From Xylocopa sonorina (lineage: Eukaryota; Arthropoda; Insecta; Hymenoptera; Apidae), in NCBI RefSeq assembly GCF_050948175.1, contig NC_135202.1:6882001-6946000 (forward strand): a DNA stretch of 64,000 nt, written 5' to 3'. Shown piece after piece: positions 20,736 to 33,010 of the stretch. The first letter of the stretch is position 1. Each line of letters starts with the position of its first letter. The translations under genes were made by a program, and so were the position numbers. The notes below the pieces were generated by a model. The model saw only the letters and a list, made by a program, of their open reading frames with translations. It was not told the DNA's origin and searched no databases.

Positions 20736-21730
20736 CAGAATATTTATTAAAACTCCAAGGCTTCGTAATTGGGACGAAAACAAGTAGAAGAAGCAAAGTG
20801 GAGCGTTACAGTGTGTCACGATCAAAGTATCCAGGATCACCTTTGACTCTTGGATGATAAACGGGTGCAAGTTCGCGACGGCTGATAACGCCAGCGATTC
20901 TCCATCGAAATTCGAGCTCTGCGTCACTCGTGTCTCCCCACGGTTTCCCATACGCTCGTTTTCCCCGTCAGCTGACACGTCGATTCATTATTCAACGAAC
21001 GACGGCCCCGCGCTCGTCATCCGGGAAAAAGTTTCCTCGCGGATCGGACTTGGACGAGGAGAAACGGTCGACGACCGACCGCGTCTGATCGATTCGCATC
21101 TGAAACGCGTCGACGACCCGGGGATCGTTAAACGACCAGCGGAATATAACGAGCGAACGCGTCGTTCCGACGAATATCGACCAACCACTCGTTTTCTTGG
21201 TAATGGCCCGTTGTTTTCACCCTTTCTGCCGTTCGCGCCTCGCACAGAATCGTCCTCCATTCTTTTTTCATTTCTCCTTTCGTTTTATGTCGTTTTTTTT
21301 TTATCGCTGAGACTTCAGTTGCCGCGATCGTCGCAATTTTTCTCGTTCGTCTAACTTTTTCGTCCATACTTGAAATGTATCAAATTCATTAGTTTGTTTT
21401 CGAAACATGCTACAATTTCTTTCTTTTTTTCTTTTTTTTTTTCGTTGTTGTATTTTTATGTTTTTTTTCGGTTGAATGTTGCTTTGGTGAATTACGGAGT
21501 TGCGTCGTTCCGTTGGTTAATTTTCCAGCGTCGCAGGGTACTTGGGGGTGCGACGGTGGACAGGGCGGAGGATTCACGAGATGGGCGTCGCGAGGTGGGA
21601 GTAAACAGGGAACTGGGACAATGAATGCGGGTATTTAGTGGGAATTTAAGTCCCCCTTAGGGTGACGAAAGTAAAGTCCGAAAATGTAGCCGCAGCGATA
21701 ATTTTCTCTGAGGACAGCGACGTACCAAAA
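20736..21730. other. Unique non-coding sequence with T-runs
   Basis: The frame at 20854-21354 (plus, 166 codons) ends in a T-rich tract and yields a Phe/Leu/Ser-rich tail. Minus-strand frames overlap it. The T-runs at 21291-21303 and 21419-21440 are simple low-complexity sequence. No gene is recognised. Confidence 0.4.
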
Positions 21731-21813
21731 ACCAGATTTCCATGGCCAACTTTGCCAACCAGATTTCCATGGCCAACTTCGCCAAACCGGATTCCCACGA
21801 CTAACTTCGCCCC
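21731..21813. repeat. Three-copy short tandem repeat, 27-28 bp unit
   Basis: ACCAGATTTCCATGGCCAAC occurs at 21731 and 21758, and a diverged ACCGGATTCCCACGACTAAC at 21786. Each is followed by TTTGCC or TTCGCC. Confidence 0.92.
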
Positions 21814-22782
21814 AGCCGATTAATCAACGTTTTCTTTAAAACAATTTTTCCACAACTGAACCGCGCTGCGCGTTCAAAACTCGAGAAGAGATAGAAAATG
21901 AAGGATCGCATCCCTTAAAAATTACCCGCGCAGAATTGAATCGTTCGCGCGAGGGAGGGAAGCGCAGCTCGGAGAACGGCTTCGAAACCGTGCTGGCCTC
22001 GAAATGGAGACATAAAAGCAAATTGCATCGCTTAAAAATTCAAGAGGGAAATTCAGAGGTATCCACTTGGCCATAGAAAAAAAAAACCACCCCTGCGTGG
22101 AGCTATCATTGTCAGAATAAAAATTAAAAAAACTACTTCCGCTTAGGGAACAACAGGGATACAGTCTACTCGAAGGAAACACGATTTTCCTGTAACAAAG
22201 GTAGAAATAGAAGATTATTTCGATTGTATCGCGTTGCACGATCGAACTTTGAAATCGCGAGCTCTAAAATTTGCTCAGCGAGAGACACTGCTAGAGCACA
22301 TTTCTAGGGGAAAACGGGGAACGGCCGGATAATTATGAAGAGGAGGGCGGACTCGAGAGAGGGTGGTCGGGAATAATGCACGGGCTCCATTGGGAGCGAG
22401 GGGCAGGCGATCAAATTGGACAGTGATGTAACGGCGGGCAGCGTTCATCGATTGTCGGCCGTGTAACCGATCGAACAAAAGCCCCTCGATTCACCGCCGT
22501 TCGATCGTATCGACGGCGGGGAATTGAAATCTCGCGTCACCGCGAACTTTCCAATAAATTCACAACCCCACCAGCGTATCCTCGCGCCATCCCGTTTGCG
22601 AGGCACCTCCAACCGTCGAGGTATGATTTGTCAGGAGTAGAAGGTTATTGATGCCGCGATAAATTTCGCGTCGCGCGTTTAATTGTTCCGTTTGGGGGTG
22701 GGTGGCACCCTCGACTCTTCGAGCTGCTCGCGATACGCGTCCCGCGATCAAATCCCGTCTGAATGCTCGCTTTTGTCACCGT
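21814..22782. other. Unique non-coding sequence
   Basis: There is a short A-run at 22077-22088 and otherwise CpG-rich unique sequence. Minus-strand frames at 21836-22478 are not recognisable. Confidence 0.4.
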
Positions 22783-23165
22783 GACGCGGTTCTAGGGTGG
22801 TTTCAAGGCTGCTGAGATGGAAAGTGATCTTCTTGCTCTCGTATCGCAACATTTTTCGTCTTCGAAACCTTGTTTAGTCGCGTTTGTAATCGGTTATCAT
22901 CGCTGACGCGGTTCTAGGGTGGTTTTGAGGCTGCTGAGATGGAAAGTGATCTTCTTGCTCTCGTATCGCAATATTTTTCGTCTTCGAAACCTTGATTAGT
23001 CGCGTTGGTAATCAGTCATCATCGCTGACGCGGTTCTAGGGTGGTTTTAAGGCTGCTGAGATGGAAAGTGATCTTCTTGCTCTCGTATCGCAACATTTTT
23101 TATCATCGAAACCTTGTTTAGTCGCGTTGGTAATCAGTTATCATGGCTGGCGCGGTTCTGGGTCA
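22783..23165. repeat. Three full plus one partial copy, exact 122-bp period
   Basis: GACGCGGTTCTAGGGTGG occurs at 22783, 22905 and 23027, and GGCGCGGTTCTGGG at 23149. The spacing is exactly 122 bp each time. Copies share GCTGCTGAGATGGAAAGTGA and CTTCTTGCTCTCGTATCGCA and differ only by scattered substitutions. The fourth copy stops after the first few words. Confidence 0.96.
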
Positions 23166-24854
23166 CCCCAGAGGGTGGTAACCTGATAAACGCTGTTACG
23201 TTGGTAACCAGTACGAGGCTCGTTCGTTGTTACCGCTGTCTGTTAATGTGGCTCGGTTAGCACGAGTAAATAGAATGAAAAGTGAGAGTGGAAAGAGAGG
23301 TAGGATTCGTGCTCTTAACTCTTGGTTTATGTTACCTGGTGTACTGCTATCGAGTTACTATTGCACGTCGTTACGTGATTGCGTAGCGAAGAGACGTAAT
23401 GATGGAATGGAAATAGAAGTATGGATCTCGGTCTGAATCTTGCTTTTACGTTAATAATAGGTGTCTCTGATCGATTATTACGTTTATCATTCGTTCTCTG
23501 TCCTCTCCAGCGCAATTATCAAGAAATTCCTATATTTCCTATATTTTTACCAAAAAAAATCGACTCAAAGAATAAATTACACATTCGCATACTTGGGGAA
23601 TTTCCAAAATTTACAGGTGCAACGAACAACGATCGAAACGAGGTATCCCGCGGTCTGAAGACGATCAAAGAGCGGCAAACACATAATTATTCAGGCAAAA
23701 CTCGAGATTGGCCGAGTTGAAAGGGGGTGTCTTTCGCGTGGGCAACCATCTGGTCGACCCACCTTCCTAATTAAAACCTCGAGACGCTCGCGTGGCTCTT
23801 CGAGGGCGTTCCTGGGTGTACTAATTATTCAGGATTTCATGGACGCAACGCCACGCGTGCTATCGACAACGCGGCACCCTTTAAGTTGCAGAGGGTGGAT
23901 TTAAAATGTTCGCGATCGACGCGGTTAATTCGCGACGTTGAGTGAGATGGCTAATAGAGACGAGTCAGAAGGGCAAACAGTCGTTGATAAGAACGGAGAA
24001 CGTTCGATGGGGCGGAAGAATCGCGGGGGTGAATGTTGCGATGCGATTTCGAAGCGGAAAGTATTATTTAATGGGGGTGGGTAACGAAGAACGGACAGCT
24101 TCGAGGGATTAAGAAGAGAGGGTGGAACTGGGCGAAAGACGTTCGTTCTAATGTCTCGTTATTTCGATCATTTAACTCGAAAGGGGTGAAAGGAGAGTTG
24201 AAAAGGGAAATTGACTGCTGTCTTTACTTAACCGCGGATAAAATGGAATAATTGAAATAGATAGAGTGAAACAGAGGAGAATTATGATAATTCTTTTTAT
24301 AAAATTCTTAAATTAACTCTGTGTATAATGACTGATGAATACAGTGACCAGATACTTAAATTAAGAAACGATAATAATAATAATAAATAAACAGAGTAGA
24401 AGAAAGGAATAAATCGACCAAACAATGACCTTCATTTGTAGGCGGTAAATAATTAAAAAAAAAAGAGCGCAGAAAACGAAGCTAAGAGGAAACAGGTCAC
24501 CGTATGAAAGATTAAAAACACTCTACCGTGCGCGATTTAGTTCCACCATTAAAACCGCCACCATGGAAAAAACGGGCCATAATAATACAATAACGAGCAT
24601 TCGCTCGCAGCGAGCGAATAAATTCGATGCTTTTACGGCCGCCGGTTTTTGTCTAGCCGTTTCGTGTGACGGCTCGCGTGCATACCGGAAATAGCCTCAG
24701 CACCGGTTAAAGGACGTCGTTCCCGGCGCTCACCTCTTTTTTCCTCTCCACACCACGTGCCAGTCGTTATTGTCCTGAAAACGCGATTTAATTATGAACC
24801 TCGGAGCGTTCTCTGCTGGTAACACTCTGAACCGATCGCTCGAATCTTCTCTCG
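23166..24854. other. Unique non-coding sequence
   Basis: This holds a short ATA run (24371-24388), a 21-bp palindrome (24599-24619), and a 43-codon frame starting at 24563 in the context GCCACCATGG that ends at a TAG. That context matches the vertebrate start consensus, but the peptide has no recognisable feature, so I treat it as chance. Confidence 0.4.
24599..24619. other. Near-perfect palindrome, 10-bp arms
   Basis: ATTCGCTCGC and GCGAGCGAAT are exact reverse complements separated by a single A. An outer GCAT/ATGC pair lies further out. It could be a dimeric protein-binding site or chance in CG-rich DNA. Confidence 0.55.
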
Positions 24855-25260
24855 ACGATGCAGCAACATTTCCACTAATCCAAACGATCGTATCGTTCAA
24901 TAATTCATATTTACACAGCTTCAAAAATTAATATGCCAAAATCTGCATTTATCTCATCTTTAAGAATATTCTCAACATCGTCCATCTAGCAACCCCCAAA
25001 ACGCTTGAATTCCATTCACCATCCGCAAGTTTTTGTTTCGTGCCAATGCAACAACGTCTCTACTCATCCAAACGATTATATCATTCAATAATTCATATTT
25101 ACGCTTCAAAAATGTTACGCTTTACTGCTCTTACGCATCAAAAATTAACACGCACACCAAAATCTGCATTTATCTCATCTTCGAGAATATTCTGAACATG
25201 ATCCATCTAGCAACCCCTGAAACGCTCGAACCCCAATTCCACTCACCATCCTCAAGTATA
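24855..25260. repeat. Two-copy tandem duplication, about 190-bp unit
   Basis: GATGCAGCAACATTTCC (24857) corresponds to AATGCAACAACGTCTC (25045). Both continue with ATCCAAACGAT, TTCAATAATTCATATTTAC, AAAATCTGCATTTATCTCAT, GAATATTCT and ATCCATCTAGCAACCCC-like words. Copy 2 has a short internal insertion (near 25105-25140). Confidence 0.92.
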
Positions 25261-26234
25261 TTCGACGTAGAACGTCAAGACTAATCGAGACACGACTGGC
25301 ATAACGCTAAGCGCGATCTTCCGCCCTGATTCCACCCCTCGCGTCTATGGCCACCCGTGTACCAACACGTGGCTGCCGCGTTTTAAGCCTAACAGAGGCT
25401 TCCAGCCCGCCGAATCGAGCGCGAAACATCGATTCTCAATTTGGCAGCGAGCAGAAAACCGGAAAGGACCCGCCGTCGCTCCACCAGCTTCGATTCTCCC
25501 TTTCTTCTACTCCTTCATCTTCGTCTGCCCCTTCAAGACGGCCCGTTCGCTTTTTATACCCCGTCGTCATCGATTTCGACGTCGCTCAGCCGTGACACGG
25601 CTTTTCCTCCGCAACCCCTTTCTCCAGCTCCTTTCGCCCCCGTTTCTACTTTCTGTTCGAGGTCTCAGAAGCTTCTTCCCGCGCCTACTTTCGCCTAATG
25701 TCAGCCACCGTCCTCGTTTGTCCTCCGCGTGCCCTCCACTTCCGGGTGGACCCACGTTTAATTCGAATTCACTAGCTGGATGGAATGGAATCCACCTTTC
25801 TCGCATGAAAATCGACGGATTTATTGTGCTACCAAGACTCTTTCTTTGCGACGCGGCTCGTGTTCGAGTTTTTTAGTTCTTCGACTGTTGTTGAGGACAC
25901 GGTTGGACGCGGTTCAAGAAACTCACCCTCAGTATCGAAAAAGAGGTGGTTTCTGTAATTCTTCTTATTTCGCGTTCTTTTATATCTCTTGAAACGCATT
26001 GCTTCGATTTTGCTGTGTATGAAGGAGGAGAGAAGGAAGAAAAGTAGAGGGAAGAACGTTTCGTCTTGGGCCTGCTAGTGGACTCATCAGGCCCTGCCTT
26101 AGATGCGAAGATGTTAGGGACAGATCAGAAGTTGTATATATTGTAATGCATAGGTAATTGTGCACTTTTGGGAAACTGTAAGTGATGGTGCCTCAGACCG
26201 TTGCACTCTCTTTCTAGTATTTTCATGCGACTCT
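25261..26234. other. Unique pyrimidine-rich non-coding sequence
   Basis: The plus strand is C/T-rich at about 25480-25740, producing three overlapping open frames with Ser/Pro/Leu-rich peptides. No gene is recognised. A 7-bp inverted repeat (GGGCCTG...CAGGCCC) lies near 26070. Confidence 0.4.
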
Positions 26235-26395
26235 CTTAATTTAGAAGAAGAACTCGTGTATTCTTAAGTCTAATGTTTTCAAGACTTTTTAACGATGATA
26301 ATCGACCTTAATTTAGCCAAAGAAGAACTCGCCTATTCTTCAAGTCTAATGTCTCCAAGACTTTTTAAAGACGTTGATCGATAGACACTTAATTA
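26235..26395. repeat. Two-copy tandem duplication, about 72-bp unit
   Basis: CTTAATTTAG occurs at 26235 and 26307. Both copies continue AAGAAGAACTCG, TATTCTT, AAGTCTAATGT and CAAGACTTTTTAA. Confidence 0.9.
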
Positions 26396-27004
26396 TATCA
26401 CGATGAAGCAACAGATGAGTGCATGGAAAATCTGTCGAGGAGTTAAAAAGCGCGAAGATACGTCTGATTCTGGATCGTGGTCTCCAAATCGAGTCGAGGT
26501 CGCGTTCTCCGTGGACGTACGCGTCGCTCTCCGTCTGAGCGTCGCTCGAACGAGGCATAATTCGAAGAAGGAGCGTTGCGAGACTGGCACTCGGTGTCAC
26601 CGCCGCTTTAGAACGCATTAAGCGATCATAGTCGTACGATTTTCCGCCGTTTCAAGGGACGAAAGGCCGCGGGCACGAGAGTGACCTTCGCTCGAGCCGC
26701 CTCTAAGTGTCCAATCACGGTAATACTCTCCGCTCGGCTAACGTCACACCAGGCCTAATTCCTGCAATTTCCCAATTGCCGATCAAAGTAGCCGGAATCG
26801 CAGATTGCATCTGCGAGCCGTATGGAAGAACGTGTCTTCCCTCGAGCGAGGAGGGAGAGAGTGAGAGGGACCGCTCGACGATCGACTTCGGAGGCCGCTT
26901 CCGGCCGGCAGCTTCCGCGAAACGAAACCCCTCTTTGCTATTTATTCGATGGTCACCGTGCTCGTTGAGCGAACATAGACAAACGCGCGTCTTTAGACTC
27001 GTTC
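26396..27004. other. Unique non-coding sequence
   Basis: This is CpG-rich unique sequence. The open frames at 26346-26621 overlap on both strands. No gene is recognised. Confidence 0.4.
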
Positions 27005-27720
27005 GCGTGTAATTGTCGAATCGTTGCTTTGTATACCTCGCGTAGAGATGAATGAAGAGTAATGGAAATGAGTGAAGCGAGAAGAGGGTGCAAGAGGAGG
27101 AAGAAGACGTGGGTTGCGATGGACGCACTTTTTATCTTGTCTCGAGCAATTATCGAGCTCCTACTGGTGTACTATGATATTTAAATACCTAAATTTGCAG
27201 ATATATATATAGTAGTAAAATGTAAAATGCGATTATATGACGACACACACCCATTTGCGTGTAATTATCGAATCGTCGCTTTGTATATCTCGTGCAGAAA
27301 TGAGTAAAGCGATCGAGAAGAGGGTGCAAGAGGAGGAAGAAGACGTGAGTTGCGATAGACGCACTTTTTATCGCATCTCGAGCAGTTATCAAGCTCCTAC
27401 TGGTATACTACGATATTTAAATACCTAAATTTGTAGATATATATATATTATATAATAGTAAAATGTAAAATGGCGATTATATGACGCCCATTTGCGTGTA
27501 ATTATCGAATCGTCGCTTTGTATATCTCGCGTAGTAACGAATGAAGCGATCGAGAAGAGGGTGCAAGAGGAGGGTGGAGACGTGAGTTGCAGTAGACGCA
27601 CTTTTTATCTCGTCTCGTGCAATTATCGAGTTCCTACTGCTATGCTACGATACTTAATTACCCAAATTTGCAACTACGTATGTAACGATAAAATGTAGAA
27701 TGACGACACACGAGTGGTGA
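27005..27720. repeat. Three-copy tandem array, 237-252 bp unit
   Basis: GCGTGTAATTGTCGAATCG or its variant occurs at 27005, 27257 and 27494. Copies share GAAGAGGGTGCAAGAGGAGG, GACGCACTTTTTATC, CTCCTACTGGT and AAATACCTAAATTTG. Copies 1 and 2 contain a short TA run (27196-27213 and 27436-27455), which copy 3 lacks. Each copy holds a 60-70-codon frame that is a repeat by-product. Confidence 0.95.
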
Positions 27721-28239
27721 GTTAAGTACACTCGCTTCGCGAAGAATGCGGCTGGATTAGTTAAATATAAAGGCGAACACGTGGGATCGGCGGTAATTAC
27801 TCTTTTCTGGCGTGGAAACGTAATTCCGGTTATTACGGCGGTTAATAACGCGTAGCCGGCTCTAAATCTAAAACGAAATCTCGGTAGCCTTATCTCGCGG
27901 TGGCTCGCACGCCCCCCCAGATTCGTATCTCGCGCGGAAACACCAGCCACGGCGAAGGAACTGGGAACCGGGAGGCACGTACCGCTTTTTCAGATGCAAA
28001 TTACGCCGGTTGCACAATAATAATCGCGGGGCTGTCGTCGCGGAAGCGCTCGCCACGAGCTGCATTTGAATTAATGGCGAATAAGCCTGCCCCTCCTCCC
28101 CTCCCCCAGTTTCGCGACGGGATTCGTGTCTGAATAATCCCGATCCTCGGATGGAGAACGATGGACACAGCCGCGTCGGATCGGGCTTTTCCGACCGTCA
28201 GCCGCAGCACTGCGACCGATTTCGAGCCCCCAGCCAGCT
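27721..28239. other. Unique non-coding sequence
   Basis: This is CpG-rich unique sequence with frames on both strands at 27654-28210. None is recognisable. Confidence 0.4.
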
Positions 28240-28812
28240 TAATATTCCATGGTTACCCAATCTTTTATATCCTTTTAATATCTCGTTTCCTTCTCACTTC
28301 GTTACGGATACTGTCAATATTTTTTAAATTACTTTGCCTGCATCCTCATACTTTCTAATATTTTTTATTTTTGCTGCATCTCATTTTTACCACGTGCCTC
28401 ATCTTCAATTGGATTGCATTTGTTGCATGTTTCCTTGCGAACTTTGCTAGCTTTTAATATTTCGTTTCCTTTTTACTTCGTTACGGATACTGTCAATGTT
28501 TTTTTAATTAATTTTCCTGCATCCTCGTGGTTTCTATTTTTCTTTTATTTTTCCTGCATCTTATTTCCTCTACGTGGCTTACCTTCAGCTGGATCGCATT
28601 CGTTACACGTTTTCTTGCGAGCCTCGCTAACTTTTAGTATTTCGTTTCCTTTCTACTTCACTACAGATACTGTCGATATTTTTTTAATTACTTTACCTGC
28701 CTCCTCGTGGTTTTTATTTATTTTTTTTATTTTTGCTGCATCTTATGTCCACCGCGTGTCATACTTTCAACTGGATGGCATTTGTTACGTTTTTTTGCGA
28801 GCTTCACCAGCA
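28240..28812. repeat. Three-copy T-rich tandem array, 179-180 bp unit
   Basis: CGTTTCCTT recurs at 28284, 28463 and 28643. Copies share GATACTGTCAAT, TTTTTAATTA, CCTGCATCCTCGTGG, TTTTTGCTGCATCTTAT and TGGATNGCATTNGTTAC-like words. The unit is 60 codons long, so a frame stays open at 28414-28860 and encodes a 60-residue periodic Phe/Leu/Ser-rich peptide. I regard it as a by-product, not a membrane protein. Confidence 0.94.
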
Positions 28813-31684
28813 CGTCCCTCGCTCGCGACAGTCAAAGCCACGTTTCTCAGAAATTCTTAACATCGAAGAGCGTGCAGACATTTTCCACGGAACTAAACCG
28901 ATGAAGGAATCATGCCAGGGAATATATTCGTAGCCGTTACTCGAACTGGAAACGACGCGAGGATGTGCAACGGACACAGGCCGCGAAAGTGTTACGAAAG
29001 TACTGCATATTGTGCGATCGAAACGTGACAGAAACGCGCCTAATCGGATCACGTCGCGTCTTAGAGGGACGTGTATAGAAAACACGAAGACCGCGAAATG
29101 CCAACTCGCGAAGGAAGACGCTTCGAGAGACCGTCGGTCCCGTCGTGCCCCATTGATCGTCCACGGTTTCGAGTAGTCGAAACAGGATTAAGAATCGCCA
29201 TTCGCCAGCGGAAATAGCATTAAACGTTCCCCAACTGAAAATAAATATCATAAAATACGAGGGCATCACGAATTCCCTCTACGATTTGTTAAAACGAGAT
29301 TAAGATTGAATTTGTAATTATCAACGATTTTATTTGCCGATCAAATTTGCGCGATTCGATCGCGAACGAGTGGCAGTTATCGTTGGAAGAATATTGGAAC
29401 GTTAAAACGCGATTGGTAATGGGAATAATTGGAATATCGAAGCGATCGAAATTGTGGAGCTGGCTGGAACGTTCCAATAGCGTTTATTAAGGAATTCGTG
29501 GGACGCGAATGCTGGACGATGATGGCGCACGGTGGCCAAGTTCTTGGGGATCTGTTTTGAAATTCACTCGACGAAACTTGCGCGATACGTTACGTTATAG
29601 TCGCGGCTCTTCCGATCCGCTTATCGAGTTTCGAAGTGTAACTCCGATAATTGCGGATCCTTCGTGTTCAAGGCCAGCACCCGGAAGTTTAATTGAATTT
29701 CGAACGAGTACAACGTGCTCGTCGAAAATTCGAAATCGTACGAGAGACTTGCACGTAGATTTTTGCTAAATAATTCTCGACTGCAAAAGAAAGATTTCGA
29801 AGAAGCGAGAGAGCGATGAGAAAGTTGTAGCCAGATTTGGGCAATTTTGTGAGCCTCGAGTTGGTGGGAAAAAATAAGAGAACGAAGTGAAGATCGTCAG
29901 CGTTTGCATCGACAAATTGAGTCGAGCTTCGTGTAAATAAGATTGGTGAAAAGTTTCAACGACTGGCCAAGAGAAACCTAGTGAAACCTGGAGAAACCTA
30001 GTGACATCGAGAGGCGAGGCAAGAAGTAGTCCGAGGAAACTTCGTCAATCTAAACGCGACGCTGTTGGAGCAACAGAAATTTCACAGACAACACGAAAAA
30101 CCTTGTATAATCTTCCAAACCAAAATCCATATCTCTTTAAACCTAAGAAACCATAAAATCAAACTCAAAACTCCATAATTTAACCGACAAAATCAAAATC
30201 GGTAGCTCCAAAATGCTAAAAGTCCCTCGAGATCGCCAAAACCAAAGGAACACGAAAAACAGCAGGAATATCGGTCCTGGAGACGTTCAGAGCCGCGTCG
30301 CAGCTCTCGAGAAGGTAACCGAATGCGAGGAGCTCCAAGCTCGAAAAAGTAAGCGGAATAACTCCCGTGGAATCGGTTCGAAGACGGATCCCCTCGACTG
30401 GAAAAAGAACACCGTCGCCCTGTTTGCTGTATACGCGGATTATCATTATTTGAGCCGTGCAGGGGCCGCGAGACGGGGCTGGAATCTCGACGAAAAACCC
30501 TGGCCAGGCCACTAGTCGAGTGTTTTCATGTATAATGGATGAGAGACAGGCGCCAGACGACCTACGAGCAGGCCTCCAGCTACGCCGCCGCGACAACGCG
30601 GTCGTCAGCTTCGATTTATTCTCGGGCAACCACCGAATCGACCTCCATCGACGTTTATTCCACCCGTTTTCAACCTTCTCGATATCATTTTAAATTGCTC
30701 TCTCTCTCTCTCTTTCTCTCTCTCTATCGTCTCGAGCAGCAATTCTAGAAATTGTTACCAAGTCGGTAACGGCGAGGCAGTAGAGAAAAAAATGCTTAAG
30801 TGGCGGCAGGGTTTCCAGGTTCCACAGTGAAATTGAGCACCGCTGATTGGGATAAATGGCAGTTTAATAGGGTTTCATTGGATTCGTTATGATACATCGT
30901 GGAAATGATGGATTTAGTCGATTAGAGCGCTGATAGTTTCTGCGATGATCTAATGGACGGTGACTAAGCTCGCTCAGATGCATCGTTGATGAGACATTTC
31001 TCTTTAATCGTGATCTATGCGATACTTTATTCGATCGATCGAGAAGTCCCTCTACTCTCACGATCCAACGATCTTTAATTTTCGATACTTCTAAGTCGAA
31101 GAGAGTTACCTCATAAACAGTTACTCGCGCGTGGATACCAAAACCACCCGTCTCGCGAAGGTTGCTACGACCACTCGCGAACCTGTTCGCCACAAGAAAC
31201 GCGGTGCTCTGACAAAGAGTCGCGCGAGTCGTTTCCAAAAGGACCGCAGTTACCGTCACGCGATATCTGCGAAACGAACGAGCGGGGGCAGAAAAAGCAG
31301 GACGAAGTGCGGCTGCCTCTTAATTGGAACTTATTAGAGCGAGTATCGTCCCGCGAAGTCGGGGCTACCAGTGGGACCAGCAAAAGGGAACGCTTGTTTC
31401 ATCTCTTTCCCCCCCTCTGACCACCTCGTCGTCCCTTTTCACCGTTACCACCCCGTCGTGCCGCGCCCCGCTATTTCTCGTCGTTTCTTCGCGCAAGAAG
31501 AGCGGAGGGCTCTAGGAGTCAAGGACGCGGAACAAGACTCTTCGACTCGCGTTTCACCCCACTCTCTTTCTCTCTGCTCCGTTCCACTCTCCCTCCTGCC
31601 TTGACGAAGGTGGACGCGCTGCACTGAGCGACGCTAACGAACCAATCGAAAGACGAAGAAGAAGCCACAGCAAGTCCTTCTCGC
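28813..31684. other. Unique non-coding sequence, no gene recognised
   Basis: This is about 2.9 kb of mostly unique sequence. It contains a 20-bp doublet GAGAAACCTAGTG (29971 and 29991) and a CT microsatellite at 30698-30727. Frames at 30213-30515 (plus) and 30216-30629 (minus) are open over the same bases and unrecognised. Confidence 0.4.
30698..30727. repeat. CT microsatellite
   Basis: A CT run with one TTT interruption. Confidence 0.9.
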
Positions 31685-32265
31685 TGGCCAGGAATAAGCG
31701 AAACGAGAAGAGCAGAGGAGTCGGATGGAGAACCAGTTGGAGAGAGAACGGGAGATGCTGAGATGATTTTGGTAACATACATGGATGATGAAGAGTTTTT
31801 TGATAGCTTCGATCGTTTTTGATATGATGATCGTATAGGGTGGTTTCTGGAAACTGATGATGGAGGGTAGTTTTCTTCTTAAAAAGTGGTGCAAATTAAA
31901 GTTTCGTATATTTTCAGTCTATGGTCAGTTTTGTTAACTTTTTTCTATTAATGGATGACGAGCCATTAGTTCTCCTCGCAGACCAGACTGAATAAGCGAA
32001 ACCAGGAGAGCCGAGGAGTCGGCTGGAGAACGAGAGTCCAGCTGGAGAGAGAATGGGAGATGCTACGATGGTTTTGGTAGTCAGACATGGACGATGAAGA
32101 GTTTTTGGATAGCCTCGATCGTTTTCGATAATTTATATAGGATGGTTTCTGGAGTCGGACGATAGAGGGTAGTTTTCTTCTTAGAAAGTGATATGAATTA
32201 AAGTTTCGTATATTTTCAATCTACGGTTATTTTGTTTATTTTTTGCTATTAATGGATGAAGATTC
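31685..32265. repeat. Two-copy tandem duplication, 298-bp unit
   Basis: AATAAGCGAAAC occurs at 31693 and 31991. Both copies continue with GAGGAGTCGG, GGAGAGAGAA, GGGAGATGCT, GATGAAGAGTTTTT, GGGTAGTTTTCTTCTTA, AATTAAAGTTTCGTATATTT and CTATTAATGGATGA. It is the longest simple duplication unit in the window. Confidence 0.94.
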
Positions 32266-32637
32266 AAGGGAATAGGAACGAGAACCACGTCGGTTGTTAT
32301 CATTATCGCGGATGTCGAATCGGTAATTGGGTTTCGAAGCGGCGAGCGTAGCATTGATCACGATTTCGACTCGGCGGAGTCGAAGGTTCGCGGAGTCCGC
32401 TGATAGCTGGCCACGTTAACCAATTTGCCTATGAATTTCTGATACGGCCAAACAATGGATGTAACTTGCAATTAGCGGTTCAACTCGACTTCACTTGACT
32501 CCGTTTTCGTTTATCGATCCTCCTCGGTAATTACGCTCTCGCGGGCTCTACGAATTTCTCCTGTACAGGCGGCTGGTTTTATCGTTTCATCTCGAATTAA
32601 ACGAAAGCATAAACAACATCGTAAATCTATAAAAAAT
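32266..32637. other. Unique non-coding sequence
   Basis: I see nothing recognisable in this stretch. Confidence 0.4.
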
Positions 32638-33010
32638 AGAATCGAGAGAGAGTTCAAGTGAATGAAGCTGAAGAAAAAAAAACACCAATCGAAGAAACTA
32701 CCCCTTTACTTACAACCATAAATATAAAACAAATAAGATACTCGAGAAGATAACAGATAAGTAAACAATACAATAAACCTAGAGAAAAGAATCGAAAGAG
32801 AATTCGAATTCAAACGAACAAAACGAGAAGGAACTTACCCCTTTACCTACAACCATAAATATAAAACAAATAAGACACTCGCGAAGATAACAAACAAGTA
32901 AACAGTACAATAAACCTAGAGAAAAGAATCGAAAGAGAATTCAAACGAACAAGTCGAAGAAACTACCCCTTTACCTACGATCATAAATATAAAACAAAGC
33001 AGATACTCGC
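32638..33010. repeat. Three-copy A-rich tandem array, 129-137 bp unit
   Basis: CCCCTTTACTTACAACCATAA or its variant occurs at 32701, 32838 and 32967. It is followed by ATATAAAACAAATAAG, ACTCG...GAAGATAACA, AAGTAAACA, AATAAACCTAGAGAAAAG and AATCGAAAGAGAATT. Copy 3 is truncated after ACTCG. Confidence 0.95.

Noticed and set aside
24563..24694. 43-codon frame starting in a GCCACCATGG context
   Set aside because: The context fits vertebrate rather than insect start sites, the peptide is featureless, and the frame includes a palindrome.
28414..28860. 148-codon hydrophobic repeat protein
   Set aside because: It is explained by a 180-bp tandem unit that happens to be a multiple of three.
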